From positions 248,001 to 312,000 of the forward strand of contig JAHQIW010002123.1 of assembly GCA_019055375.1 (NCBI GenBank): a stretch of DNA of 64,000 bases. Reading direction: 5' to 3'. Within the stretch, counting starts at the first letter, position 1, and the number at the start of each line of letters is the position of its first letter. Both the position numbers and the translations under genes were made by a program. Origin of the DNA: Parelaphostrongylus tenuis (Eukaryota > Nematoda > Chromadorea > Rhabditida > Metastrongylidae). Of this stretch, positions 35,746 through 48,155 are shown piece after piece. A model generated the notes under the pieces. It did no database searches and had not been told where the DNA came from. It was given only the letters and a program-made list of their open reading frames with translations.

Positions 35746-37909
35746 GTCAATCGAGGATGTCCCGTCAGTTCAGTGCGCAAGTTTTCGTAGCACGTCCTGC
35801 AAATTCGGTGTTTCTAATGGAAAGGTATATTACAGCCTCATTTTATGCTCGGCATGCTGCACTTGTGTCTTACCATATTTTCAAGGATTACAAGTTTATC
35901 TAAGTTTTGAATGGAATGCTCGAAATGCTACATGTTTGTTACTTGTTCTTCTTTTCGCTCTTTGTCGGATGACCGTGCACTAGAGAAGCGCATCGTTGGC
36001 GTCAAGAAAATAAAGCTTATGACAGTTTTTCTCAGTGACAGGTTTTCTTATGCTTCGATTTTTTTATTTGAGTAGTTTTCACGATTTTCAGTCATAGTGC
36101 AATTCGAGCTCAGCATTCTCCCTTTCATCTGGATAGCTTTTCTATTAAGCGTGTCTGTTAGTAGAAGGCTTTTTTTTGGATACACAGGAAGTCTGCAAGA
36201 GTAATGATAGCTCGTCGTTCTCACTGAATCCTTGATGACGTGTTCAAAAACTTTCGAGAAAAAATCAATTTGATAGAGTTTTCCGAGTGGGCTGTGGTAA
36301 ATTTGGGGATGAGGGACTTGCGACGCTTCGCTCAAGATAATTCTACAATTTTAACAACATTTTCTCATTGCAACTTCTTCTAAATGCACTAGTGGCAAGC
36401 CACCGCCTTCGCATTTCGTCTGTAGGACCACACCCAATAAGATATTCGAAACTTTCAAATGAAATTAATTTGGCGCATTATTCGAGCAGCGATGAAATAT
36501 CCCAGGAGAACAGGAGAAAAAAAATTTCAGTTCTAGTAATGGTGAGACACCTTGCAGTTGATCATGCATACTGATACTTAGATGATTTCTAACGTGAATA
36601 ACTTTTGCGAAAACCAGTCCATAATCCATTACACCTCTTGAAGGATAGTGTAAATGGTTTTTGCGCCTGTGAGTTTTACATCACTTCGAAAACTACTAGG
36701 ACTCTTATCTCGCCCTTCGCTTGTCGGAATTCTTCTTTTTGGATAGTTACCAAATTCATTCATCGTTTCCGATTCCTTCTCAATGTGCTTTCAACTTGTT
36801 GTCAAAGTTAGATAAACTATTTCTTGAGGTTTGAAACCGAGAAGTGCAGTTTGATTTTGTGTGTGCTCGTAGTCTTCTTCACTTCATTGATATTCTTGCA
36901 CGTTGTCTTTCAATCATTAGTATCTTCTGAAAAGATCGTGTTGTCGTGCGCAAAGTTCAACTTTGATAATAGCTCTCCTGATCGTCTGATATATTCCTTC
37001 ATCCTTGATAGCTTGACAGTTCCCTGATATAAGAATATTTTTCATTTATTCGGCATAACAAACCTGGAAATGGTGTAAATATCGGGATCGTATCACGTTG
37101 CACCTGTATTGCATAAAAAGCTACAAAGATTAAACTCCTAGCAATGATCAATCCCTGATTGATTATCAACGTCGTAAGAGGTCAGTGAATGCATATCTCC
37201 TCATACATGACTTCCGGGAGCCTATCGATCTATCAAGGCGGTCCGACCATTCTCCCGAACAAGTATCTATTTGTGGGCCTGAAAAGGATGCGAGGCTTGA
37301 TGAGCCCAGGGCATGCTATTGAACTGACGACAACGTTTATAATACAGCTTCTTTTCATTTCTGCGCTACATGTTCCTTCTTTATTGTTCATGTGTTAAGT
37401 GGTTCGTGTCCGTCTGTCGTCCTGCATAGCATGAGTGTTTGTGGAATGTATAAATTGGGAAAGACCCACATTTTTCCATAGTTTTTGAAAACGATTTTTC
37501 CTTTCAGTGGAATGAACATGAGAATTTGGCTCACCTATATAAACTTGGTGTGAAATTTGTCACACTGGATAATCTCCCCGATCAAGTGAGTCAATTGTTC
37601 AATCCGACTACGTTTTCAGTCTACTGTTGAAGTCCAAATGCTTTTGAAGACTTGGTAATAAAAATGAGTAATTTAATCAATGCAGTTCAAATTAAGTAAT
37701 AAAAAAAAGAATAAAATAAATTAAAAGTGTACATATCGTTATAGGAATCGTGGTACAACGGAGCCTTCTACAACTACAACGCTCGCAGGAGCTCTACTGC
37801 GAGTTTTCAGGAACAGAGTAGCACGAACAGCTCCAGCACAGCTCCAAGTTCTTCACAGTTGGATAGCGGCAAAGAGAGCAGTTCGAATTCTGATGGTGTC
37901 CTTAAATAA
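35746..37909 (+). CDS. Phosphodiesterase-like gene, 3' exons (copy B)
   Basis: Three open exons with consensus sites: 35746-35824 (TTTCAG acceptor, AAG/GTATAT donor), 37508-37585 (CTTTCAG acceptor, CAA/GTGAGT donor) and 37745-37909 (TTATAG acceptor, TAA stop). The phases allow direct joining. Exon 2 encodes WNEHENLAHLYKLGVKFVTL then DNLPDQ, which resembles the last strand and helix of glycerophosphodiester phosphodiesterase (PLC-like barrel) domains, where NxxxxxxxLxxLGVxxxxTDxP is usual. Exon 3 begins ESWYNGAFYNYNARR and ends in a Ser/Thr-rich tail of about 38 residues. Upstream exons with the catalytic HRG motif were not found, so the gene may be partial, and grouping exon 1 with the others is tentative. 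Copy A carries two frameshifts. Confidence 0.45.
37126..37326 (-). mobile_element. Diverged SINE-like fragment
   Basis: Copy B equivalent of 20,266, lying in the intron upstream of the phosphodiesterase-like exon at 37,508. Confidence 0.4.
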
Positions 37910-38237
37910 GGTCTACTATGTTGACAACAGAATTTTTCACTTCTGTTGTCTTATTGAAAACAAATTTTTGCACCGGAATTCCAGGGAATTACTTCATGCG
38001 CTAGACTATATATTGTGTTGTAGCCAAAATTTCTTCAACTAGCTTCACAAAAGTTGTCTTTGCGGTCATACAATTAATACAGTGGTTTTACAACTCTTGT
38101 CACAAATCGTCGCAGAGAGGTAGAGAAATCAAATTTACAAAGCAAAGAAAAAGTTCAAAATTGAAATTTTGATCTTATAGGGAGCCCATTCAAAGCCATA
38201 TTCTAGACACTGAGAATCTACCAAGTGAATTTCACAG

Positions 38238-39020
38238 ATGTGTGATGCAGCTGTGCTATTTATCTTAATCAGGTGAGTTTCATCATTGATAATTTTCTGG
38301 TCCGCCCGCAGTCTTTCTCTATACGGTGAAGTTTTCCAGTACGTGATTCTTCGGACTATGTTATTGATTGAATAATACGTACAGGTTCTGAAGAAGGCGT
38401 GTTTGCTGAAACGTCAGCCACAAGCAGCCAAGAAAACCTATCGACCGGAAAGAAGAACAATCGATCAGGAAAAATATACCAACCTCGTGAAGCTTGAAAT
38501 AAAGATTAGTTCTTACGTTATTGTTCACATTATCACAATTTATATTTTCGATAAGACTATCTGCAGCTGGTTGCGGCTGTCCATCAGTGCGTGAGAGATC
38601 TGATCGGCCACCAAAGGATATCAATCTCCAATAGTTGTGTGGATATATGATGTAACGTGATGATTTCACGGCATGGTTCATTTCAGTGCAAGACTCATTA
38701 TGAATAGTTTATAGCTATTGTATATGAAGAGGAGTCAATTACCCCACAACGATCAAAGGCTAACACGTGCGTAGTGCTTGTTGGTTGTTGTGTCAAGTTC
38801 ATAAAGTACAGCGCTCCCACATTTGCTACAAGACATGCTGGTGAATGACATTCTAGGAAGCGGCAGTGTATTGCGTATAATTTTCGTGTATTTTTGTGTG
38901 TTCTCTGTGAGATTCTCAGGAGCAGTTAGAGAATGTATGCAAAATTATGAAACGTTTGCAGACTATTGTAAAGATGCCAGTCGTACAAAGTTTCAAGTAT
39001 GCTGTAGTATGCTTAAATAA
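38238..39020 (+). CDS. Small secreted cysteine protein, copy B
   Basis: Exons 38238-38272, 38812-38840 and 38920-39020, with the same structure and phases as copy A (21,374) and a 54-residue product. The exon 2 acceptor is TACAG here and TATAG in copy A. The signal peptide reads AAVLFILISAPTFA. The mature part carries ECMQNYETFADYCKD and QVCCSML with four cysteines. The 5' leader from 38,181 (after a TTATAG acceptor) and exon 1 are almost identical to copy A. The next SINE starts one base after the TAA. Both copies keeping perfect splice sites and frame over a divergent background suggests a real, selected gene. Family unknown. Confidence 0.6.
38382..38421 (+). ncRNA. Hammerhead-ribozyme-like motif, copy 3
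   Basis: Same as 21,517 except for one C to T change in the 3' strand of stem II (TTTGCTGAAAC). Stem I GGTT/AGCC and the core CTGAAGA and GAAA are unchanged. Confidence 0.4.
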
Positions 39021-39021
39021 T

Positions 39022-39322
39022 GAGCGCATGTGGCGCAGTGGTTAGAGGTGCACTGCTCGCACATAAGGTCAATGGTGCGATCTCGCGTTCATGTTTCACC
39101 AAGCCATCCATCCTTCCGCGGTCGCAAACTGGTACCAGACTGATCTCGGACTTGTCTTGGAGGATGGGCAGCACTGACTCGGTTCAGTGGAAGGCCACCG
39201 CGAGTCATTGTAATGGCTAGATATGCATTCAATCACCTCAAACAAAGTTAAAAATTGTAAACGAATGCATGGCGCATCCCTCAGGGATTGATCAACGCTG
39301 AGAGATTCATCCTTTATCCTTT
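39022..39322 (+). mobile_element. tRNA-derived SINE, family A, copy 7
   Basis: Orthologous to 22,157. The B box is GGTGCGATCTC (one change). It abuts the stop codon of the small secreted gene. Confidence 0.85.
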
Positions 39323-40592
39323 TATGCTTGAATGCATACTGAGCAAAATTTTGTTGAAATTTCGTATAACTGCACTTCTCTATCATATTCTTCACAAAGA
39401 CATGCTGTGAAATTCTTTTTTTCCGCTTGCTGAGAAGTAAAAAAGTAGGGAAAACTTGCAATGCAAGGAAAAACTTCAAGCGATAGAGGTGTTTTCTGCA
39501 ATCAATGCAAACTCTTAAACAACTCAAAATAAATTTTCGACTATTGCTTTACTTTAGGAGTTGAGAGCAACCCAGAGTTGTAGGACAGACTTTGTTACAT
39601 CGTTCTATAGACAATAAGTTTTTTTTAGCCATTGATTCCGTACTGTGATGATGATGTTTCATCGTGGCATTCTTCGTCACTGGGCTTGCTTAAATTGCGT
39701 ACTTTCTTTAGGGTTCTGTTCCAATCTGCTCACTAATTGATATCTAGGCTGTCACTGTCTGCGAAGTTCCACCACTGGAAACGGTCGACTGAAGAGATTG
39801 TCAATCATTTGAGTTATTTCACTGCTTAAGGCGATCGGATTATCCCATTTTTTCAGAGATTCATGCATTTTCTGGTGGTGGAATTGTCGTTTGTGTTGCT
39901 TTGGAATATGGAAAACCTGAGACGATAATTTAAATGAGAATTCTGACACCATGTCATATCCTCAAATATTCTATCGCCACGACATCCATTGAGTAAATTA
40001 AGTACACTTAACCCGCTCTGCGCGAGAGACGAGCAGATTTTTTGGAGCCTAGGCTGATTTGAACATCAAGTAGGCCCAAACAGGGGTAAAAAAAATGCGT
40101 GGCTAGGGCTCTGGTGATGTTATGTAAAACACGTAGCCATCAAAAAAGTAAATCGCGGGTTCGAATTCAATTCGAATTTCAAGTTTTGCGAGTGTTCCCG
40201 CACTCTGCGCTTATATTTAACGGCCGTACCGTTGGAATAGAAATTTGGTAGTAAATGAATTGAAAATCATAACCACAGTCATTCGGTTGTAGCCCGTTTT
40301 TCTGCTGATCTAAGTATGATTTTTACTTCTTTTGCTTTATAGTAATCTATGCGGCCCATAATCTCCCATCATTGATGGCATTCGTTTGCACGTGACACTT
40401 GGTTCCTATCGAACTGCTTATGCGTATGTATTGCTGCATTGAAGTACTAGGACTGCATTTGATTGATCAGGAACGAAATCCTGTATCAGTTTACTTTTCA
40501 GCACTTTTTTGATTCGTCTCACAACTTTGTTCCAACTGTGCGTATTCCAGTGTTTATAGCATTCAATTCGCTTTTCCATCTTCTCTTGAACG
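39323..40592. other. No gene called
   Basis: Copy B equivalent of 22,457-23,706. The minus frame 39,752-39,952 is open, but its differences from copy A are mostly amino-acid changing. A B-box-like GGGTTCGAATTC occurs near 40,160. Confidence 0.4.
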
Positions 40593-40737
40593 TCGTAGAA
40601 TACTGTTTGAGCAGGCCTTCGTGCAGCCTTGAAAATAGCCTGGCTGTGGCGTACCTTGTTGGCTGTAAGAGAGTACTACGAGATCGACCTGGCGTCGCGG
40701 CGAGCATCACAGCTATTTGTCAACGCCATCTCCCTTC
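40593..40737 (-). mobile_element. tRNA-derived SINE, family B, fragment
   Basis: Copy B equivalent of 23,707, with CTTGAAAATAGCCTGGCTG and GTCGCGGCGAGCATCACA matching the family B element at 52,066 in reverse. Confidence 0.6.
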
Positions 40738-41931
40738 CCCGTATCTGTACACTTCCTGAAAATCGAAGGGAACACTTGATAAGCGATCATCTGCTTTAAT
40801 TTGAATTTGTGACTCAGTGATTGGACGCTTTTTCATCATTAGCTTTTTTTCTCAAAAATTTTCCAACTATCATCGAGATTCTAAGGCACTTTACTAGCAA
40901 ATCAACACATTCACATGACAAGGTGTGTGCTGATAATAAAGCAAAGGGCTTTGAGCCCACAACTTGTTGCTAGCCCCTGTTACCTTAGCCCAAATCTGCA
41001 TTTATCCTAAAACTCCACACTTAGAACATAAAACCAGTGATAGATCTCAATAAAAAATTGATTCCATAGGCGAAGCGAAATCGAAGGCAAAGTCAGAAAA
41101 GTGCCATTCGAAAAACACGAATTTTCAGTGTTCCAAGCAAGTATAGAGAATAGGCCTTATGGAGAAAAATAATGTCACAACATAAAAGAGGAATAGGGCA
41201 TGAACGACGAGTAGGGTTTCCATAACTTCCACAATGCATACATACTGCGTATTTCCGCGTTCATTTCTCCATTTTCACACCGACGTGTTCAAAGCTTTCA
41301 GTGACGAAAGATATGGAACGAAGCACATCTGGGAATAACCTGCATAGCAAATTTGACTTTTCCTCGGTTTATGGTATTGCAGTTTTTATTTCCAGAAAAT
41401 TATATATCTTTCGAGTAATTTCAAAAAGTATCCGGTTAGAAACAGTGGAAAATATCATTGCTAATGAAGATTTTTCCTTGGGCGTTGACATCGTGAGAAG
41501 TTCCACTACACTTGTTAGGTGCACATGAAACCATCATTGTGAAGCTGGTGCACGAACTTTCTTGGCTTAGGCTCATATAATGAGTGAATCAAGGATTGGG
41601 CGCTTTAGGGCAAACAAAATCTACACAATCACTTGAAAAGAGAGAGTGAGCAAATTTGACTGCTTGAAATTTTAAGTATTACCTGCAAATTCGTTTTACG
41701 AAGAATATGACGTGAAATATCACCTACACATCTACTTATTGAACTTACTGCGATCACCTACTTCATGATTATGTATTTCTCACTGGTTCTTGCAGATGTT
41801 CTGGATTATCGACTAGAAATTGTATCAGTTGCACAAAGACGGACAAGTTCACTTAATTGGACAAGAGTTCAAATCTAACTTCCAGAAGGGTACAGCTGTT
41901 TACTGAAGTATTAAACAAAGCGATGACTCAC

Positions 41932-42099
41932 TAACAAACAAATTTGGAACTTCACAATTTTTCTGAATCTTTGCATATGTAACAGTTTTTCCACGAATGA
42001 AACACTTAATGACACAGCCAACTTCAATTGTTCAATTGCAGCTTCCGTTCCTTGCAGTGAGACTTTACCTATGGTAACACCATCTGTGTAGTCAGCAAA
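41932..42099 (-). CDS. Candidate exon, copy B (unidentified)
   Basis: 56 open codons between acceptor TTGTTGTAG and donor TTA/GTGAGT, encoding FADYTDGVTIGKVSLQG, TEAAIEQLKLAVSL and FVEKLLHMQRFRK. The stretch VTIGKVSLQGTEAAIEQ loosely resembles the C-terminal strand and helix of KH domains. The apparent next exon (AVKFAHSLFSS...) is open in copy A but interrupted here, so the gene, if any, is decaying in at least one copy. Confidence 0.25.
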
Positions 42100-42635
42100 C
42101 TACAACAATGGGTAACAATCAGTGACGAAAAGCTTACAGTGATTTACCATAACCCATGATCTGTGATTACTATGATGTACAAAAACTTGTCAATAAACGG
42201 AAATTGTACCTTAACTGAATCACTATGGGTAAAACTCTAGGAATGTATCAATTCAGCAGCTCTTTATATTTTAATTCCCATATGGTCCCTTTGAGAGAAA
42301 TTAAGAACAAAAATCGAACTTGTACGAGTTCTTGGTGACCACAATTGCCTATAGAGAAGATTTCCTCGCAAATTTTGACACTGTCGGTACTGCCACACGT
42401 GTGTTATCACTTTGCGGAAGGCAGCATAACCGATATTGCCAGTGGCACAATTTCTTTCGCCAACAAAATTTTTTCTTTGTTTCGAGATATACCTTGGGCT
42501 CTGTAACCACTCTGATTAAATAAAATTCTCTCTTACAAGTCTGTGTAGTTTTTGTGCACATATAAATCCTATCTGCGAAGAAAACTCCGAATGTGAAGTA
42601 ATTTTATTTTCGCTCTTTCACTGCGCTACGAAAGT

Positions 42636-42890
42636 GTCCAGTGGGACCTTTTCGTTGATAAAGCCTGTAGTTTCAAGTGGCGCAGGAAAGTTTTCCTCTA
42701 TGGTGCATTTTACTGAGCTTCTGTGAATGTTTATTTTGCCTTCTCAAATAAAATTTACTTAACATGGAGCTTTTGCAGTTGATATATCATAGGTTTTATG
42801 TTTCTATCGAGAATGTTAACTTCTGCGACTTTTACCTTCTCTTTCGAGGTGTAATACCCTCACATCGTGTAGCCAACACACATTTTCTCA
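42636..42890 (-). other. Segment inverted between copies (copy B orientation)
   Basis: GTCCAGTGGGACCTT to CACATTTTCTCA is the reverse complement of 26,582-26,830. Sequence resumes collinearly at TAGCGAATCCCGGAAACT. The 660-bp A-only segment is missing on the left side. Confidence 0.85.
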
Positions 42891-45800
42891 ACTGCCACTG
42901 CGAAGTAGCGAATCCCGGAAACTTTCGCACAGTAGCCTTGCATCAAATTGTAACAAAAGGCCTGCTCAGAATTACTTAACAACTCAAGCAAAACTCCACT
43001 AAAAATATGCACGAATTCTTGACGAGTCGCACTGATTTGAATGCTCAAGAATCAAAGTTGATCAGTGACCAAAATGTTATCAGTTGCCGAGAAAACAGAA
43101 TGACCTTGCATGCATTGGGTGGAGCAAATGATTGAATGTATTTTGATATTTATAGGAATAAGAAGTATAAAGAATTAGAAGAGCAGAGAACTGTTCAGTT
43201 ATCGGAACTCATTTGTCATCATTTGGGGCAAAATCTTTTCTGTTTTCAGACTTTTAGTACTCATCTCATAGCAGCGATCTCTGCTTTTTCAATACTGCAG
43301 CTTTCTGAGACTCTTTCGGAGTGGTGCAGCAGCGAAAGTAGAGAAGTTCACGCTTAGCGCGCATTACCCGCGCGTATTTTGTTAGCTTCAGAAAATTTCT
43401 CTTCGTTTCACAACAATTTCTAGGATTTTAGTATTAGAATTGCAGAAGAAGAAGCTTGTTTTATATAAGGCCTTAGGTTTTCGCCTTCATTTGACGCTGT
43501 TAGATAAATCCTCTACTAGCGCAAACCTGAGCATCTTCTCCTCGCCCTTTTATGACTCACTAAAATACGTCATGAAACGCTCGAATGAGGCAATTGGGGA
43601 CTTCAGCGCATCTGAGCGTACCACCTAACGAGTCTTGCATCTCACATTCCGATGATTGGCAACTACGTCATGCATGAAAATGTACACAACAATTCGAATT
43701 TCGTCGCTAAGTCTTTCTTCAGAACCATAGAGAAGAGCTACTTTAAGCACTAGGACACCGCATTTTCAAAGAGTGGAAAATTTTGTAACATCAGCAGTGC
43801 TTCTCTTGTAATAACAATTTCAGAGGATGATTGACATTGGCAATATGACATAAGTGGAGAAAAAGTGAGAGGCGATGGGAGGAAAAAGACCAGTGACTAA
43901 AGGTAAACAGTGAATGCTCAAGTCTCTCGATTTTCTCTGGAATGCAGTTGGCACGGAACTTTTTTAACATCTCTTCTATCCCATAATTTAGAAAAGCGAA
44001 AAATAAGTGGTCTATCGACCGAAGTCATGGAACGATAAAACTCTCTTGTGCATTTGTTCTCAATTGCAGAACATAAACGATTGGCTAGTGAGTTTCTCAA
44101 GTCTTCTGACCTTATGGCAGCGCTTCCAGCTCACGGTCGTACATGTTGTTGAATGGCGTAGATATTGTGCTTGCTTATTAGTCAGTGATATTTCGTCTTT
44201 CCATTTGTTTTTTACACAGTGATTATTCCGCTGCCAAAGTAAAAATCAAAGTAAACTTTGACTACCATAAACAAGAAAGGAATAAGAAAAATATTTTCAC
44301 AAAATAATTACCTGAAAAAAGTGAAAATTGAAAAGAAAGCTAATAGTTTATAGGTCAAAATGACAAATAACTCACATAAATCAAAAAATAAAACGAATCA
44401 AAGTAATAAAAGTGAAAAGAAAGCAAATAATATCCAGGTAAAAATAATAAATAATTCTGAAACACCACAAAGCTCTAAGGATTTCTGTTAAAAGCATATA
44501 ACGTTCCTTTTGTGGGTTCAGGGTTCCTATTTCCATTTTATAATGCCAAATAGACCCACTAATAAAACTATGTCTAAGCATAAATCTATGCCTAAGCATA
44601 AACAACCTAGGCCTATACATGAAAAACATTTGAGTATCTAAAGGATATTTCAAAGTATCAGAGTCATACGTTTTATTCCGAATTTTTCTAAATCAAAAAG
44701 AAAATCTTAGATTTAGTAACAAAAATTGTATAACACATGTGAATCGCGCCGCACAGTGAATGCGCTCTGAGTGCAAAAACCAATCTTGAGGTGGCCGCTG
44801 CAGCGCATTGAAAAGTTCATTTTCAGAACTTAGAACCCTATTGAGATTTTTTAAGTTTAAGTCATTGAATAATTACTAAAGATCTATGAGGAAATTGTCC
44901 AGCAAAAAGTGCTCAAGTGTGAACATAATTTTATTTTCACTGCAGACTAAAAGTTGTTATTTTTACTAACGAAACGCCGCATTACATTTCTCGAAATTTG
45001 AGCTATCGAATGACTAGTAAAAGTTTAGTAAGCAAGAAACGGTTTTTTCCTTTCAGTAAACAAAATGGAGGTTACTCATTTGGGCTTGACGTAGAGTAAT
45101 TCTCTTTAGAGGGCGGTCCAATTCTCCTTTCCACTTTAATGTTGGTGCTCTTTGCTCGTAAAGCATTGAAGACGTATTTCTAGTGCCAGGTGAAGTGACT
45201 TTTTTCCCTTCCACGCCCATGCAAACATTCGTCGCTGTTTGATGTATGTTCTCGACAAGTGCATTTTTCTTGTGCAAAAAATGCAGGGAAATATCGCACT
45301 AGTATGCTATAATTACTTCGTTTACCATAGCAATTCGTACTGTTGCCACTTCCAGAGAGATGTTCTGAAGGTTCAGGATTGGAAGCCAGTTTTCTATAGG
45401 TTTTTCTTGTAAATTATACTCTGACTGATCAATGAACAGTTCGGAGAACATTTGTCCATCTACTTTTCTGCAAATGATAAAGAATCGTTTGTGTATTGAC
45501 AGTAAAGTGATAGACAATTGATAGCCAAATTACACCCAGCATTCCTCATAGAAGAACGATTGTTGTCTATCTTTCTTCCAGTCGAAAATACTTCAAATCG
45601 TATCTACCTTACCATATGTATTTTTCTACTTCACTCGGAAGCTTTCCTTATAATTTCGACTTTAAAAAGTGTGTCTGCTTTAATGCGCTCTAGATATCAA
45701 AACACTGACGTAGTCACATAAAACGTGTGTTTTGCGTTTTCATTCTAGGTCGTTCCATACCTAATAGCCTCAGAATTCTGCTCATAAAAAAGTGAGTACA

Positions 45801-45943
45801 AGCGGCCGAACAATTCCACCTGTATACCTCTTCATTCTACCGCATTTCGAGACCCTGCTTAAAAATATTGATAATCTGATATTATGATAACATGTTTGTT
45901 TCGAATATTTTCCTAAGACCACGCTCAAATTTCAACATATCTG
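42891..45943. other. No gene recognised
   Basis: Collinear with 26,831-29,891 of copy A; AT-rich, without recognisable coding exons. R1-like text near 44,790-45,070. Confidence 0.45.
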
Positions 45944-46229
45944 ACAATTATTACTTGAGCCAACATGTCGCGTGATCCGTCATGGGCACCTAACAGCCCG
46001 ACATGCGTGTCTCGGCCACGGCAGCCCTCGTCAGCCGAAGCAAGACCCTCGTCCCCAACGAATCCCTCGGGGTGCTCCATTCTCCTTACTTAAAGTAGGC
46101 GAAGATGAACGACCCACACGCCCTTCAAGTAATAATTTGATTAACGGGGCTGTTGAGGCGAGACATATGTGTCGGGCGGTGCAGATGCTCGTGACGAGTC
46201 ACGTGATATGTTGGCTCAAGTAATAATTC
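45944..46229. repeat. Foldback element with hammerhead-like arms (copy B)
   Basis: Equivalent of 29,892. The left arm read on the minus strand has the exact core CTGACGA, then GGGCTGCCGTGGCC, GAGAC and ACGCATGTC. The right arm reads AACGGGGCTG...GCGAGACATATGTGTCGGGC. The catalytic GAAA is GAGA here, so it is probably inactive. Confidence 0.7.
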
Positions 46230-46777
46230 TAGATTATGACAACATGTTTTGAGCCTTTTATTAGTTTTGGTATGGCACTTATACAGTACTAGACAGGCCT
46301 GTTTCGCCTTCCACGCCCATCAGTAGTATGGTGCCCTTCGTTTCAGCCCATCCTAGGGGCTACCTTTATCAGTAGAGAGCATAGCCCCGGGAAATTTTAA
46401 TAAGTAGCATAGTTCTACGAGGAGTCGCCTGAACTGAAAGGCTGCACAGTTTTATCTACTCTTCCTAAAAGCAGAGGTACCAGTCAAAGACGTAGGCGTG
46501 AGTGACCTTTGAGGCGTCTTGGCTGAATTCTAAGATTTCAAGAATATCTCAGATTGATGTTCAAGTGTGGGTGAGGTGTTTAGTTTATAGTGTGTGACAA
46601 TGACACCGGTGACGTTTCCCACATGAGTAGCTGAATCGTTGTTTTATTCGATGGGTCGATATCTATATTGATTTTCGTACAACAAGACTAGATCTAGGAA
46701 ATATTATTGAATAAACAATCGCAATTCATTTATTTGACCGCTTCTTACGGTGGTATGATCTTGTATTACATCCAATA

Positions 46778-46978
46778 ATGTGGAGTGCTGTGCAAGAACA
46801 TTTGAGTCAGCCGGGATTCGAACCCAGATCTCACTCTTTCCAAGAGCGTGTGTTGGACCGTTGCACCACTGACACTGGTCACTGAGTGTGCAACGTTCAA
46901 CACATGCTCCCGGAAAGAGTGAGGTCTGGGTTCGAATCCGGCTGACGCAAATGTTTTTGCACAGCACTCCATATCATT
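46778..46978. repeat. Foldback with two tRNA-like arms (copy B)
   Basis: Equivalent of 31,221. Right arm: CACTGAGTGTGCAACG, CCCGGAAAGAGTGAGGTC, GGTTCGAATCC, GGCTGACGC. The left arm is its inverse, with GGGATTCGAACCC. Confidence 0.8.
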
Positions 46979-47590
46979 GGGTACATTGATTGAATAATTA
47001 GGTCTAATATGATACAAGACGTCTCGGCTATCAGGAAGTGGAATTCGCCAAAACGGTGGTCATGGTTTGTGCAAAGAAAGATATGGTATTTTCGCTCAAC
47101 TTTAAACAAAGGTCGTTCATAAGATAATATTTAGTGTCACATTCCTTTTCACTGCCTTATGTTTCAGGTTCATAGGACTTTACTTCGCCAAAGGCTAAAG
47201 ATTGCATATTTGAACATTGCAAAGATGGTGAACTGTTGATGTAGAAGTGTAAAGTAGAAGTTCTTCAGATTGTCAAGTACATGTAATTCAGTACGAAGTC
47301 CATAACGGGCATGAAATGTTTTAGAGGAAAATTAGTTGGGAACAAAGTACATTCTGTGCAAATAAAATAATGTTTTCTTCTAGAGCAGCGTCGAGATGGT
47401 TATTTTAAGATTCAATCTATAGTGACTAACGTTACGTATGTCTCACCTTTTTTGGAGCGTGAGAAGTTGGAACTGATATGCAACTCTTTCAGCCAAGTAC
47501 TTCATTACCCCGAAACAAGCAACTTAACCCTTCGGGTTAGACATGGCCACGCCGCCGACTCTGCCTCACCGTCCGCGGCATCACTAACCA

Positions 47591-48155
47591 CTCGGCACTA
47601 CGGAGTGCTCCGTGCCCTCGGTGAGTTGGAGCTGGCGGCTTGTCCTTGTCGTATCTAAAGAGTTAAAGCCAAAATTTCATTCAGTGGAAGGCAGATCGTT
47701 CCGATACTTATAGGTCTTCTAGTTATTGATGGAGAGTCTCACAAAGTCACACACTGATAAGAGACCTGCCTGGTTACATCAAAAGATTGGCATGAAGTAC
47801 GGAACGGCGTCATATATGACCACTGAGCTTATCTATGACTTTTTTTAGGAATTCTGGAATATTCTTAAAACCATCTTGAAAATTTTCATCACTAATGATT
47901 GAAATTTTTGCACGTTGATAGTTACCCTATCGTAAAACCATCTACTTCATGTCTCTCTTGCCAAAAAAGTCAAATCCAAATTGTTTCTCATGAATTGACA
48001 GCATTGTGGGACCACATTCTCTACTTACGTTTTCTACTAACGGAAGTCTTCGAAATTTTCTTTTTTAATGTAATAGAAAGTCATAAAAGAATTTCGAACG
48101 AGCAATTTGTGATTCAGAGACTCAGACTCTCTCAGAAAGCTACCGGAGTAAAAAT
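47591..48155. other. Region between copy B and comt
   Basis: Unique sequence. An in-frame open stretch just upstream of 48,156 (ETQTLSESYRSKN from 48,117, after a GATTCAG acceptor) looks like the N terminus of COMT proteins and may belong to the comt gene through a further 5' exon that I could not find. Confidence 0.5.

Larger units (their letters stand above)
32116..47590 (+). repeat. Segmental duplication, copy B
   Basis: Second direct copy of the segment described at 14,789. Similarity ends at GGCACTACGGAG (about 47,590), after which copy B continues into unique sequence (CTCCGTGCCCTCGG). It lacks the SINE at 18,027 and the A-only segments at 25,922 and 30,385, and has the inverted piece at 42,636. 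Confidence 0.9.

Noticed and set aside
39096..39527. 143-codon minus-strand frame
   Set aside because: Overlaps the SINE at 39,022, and the equivalent in copy A is not open.
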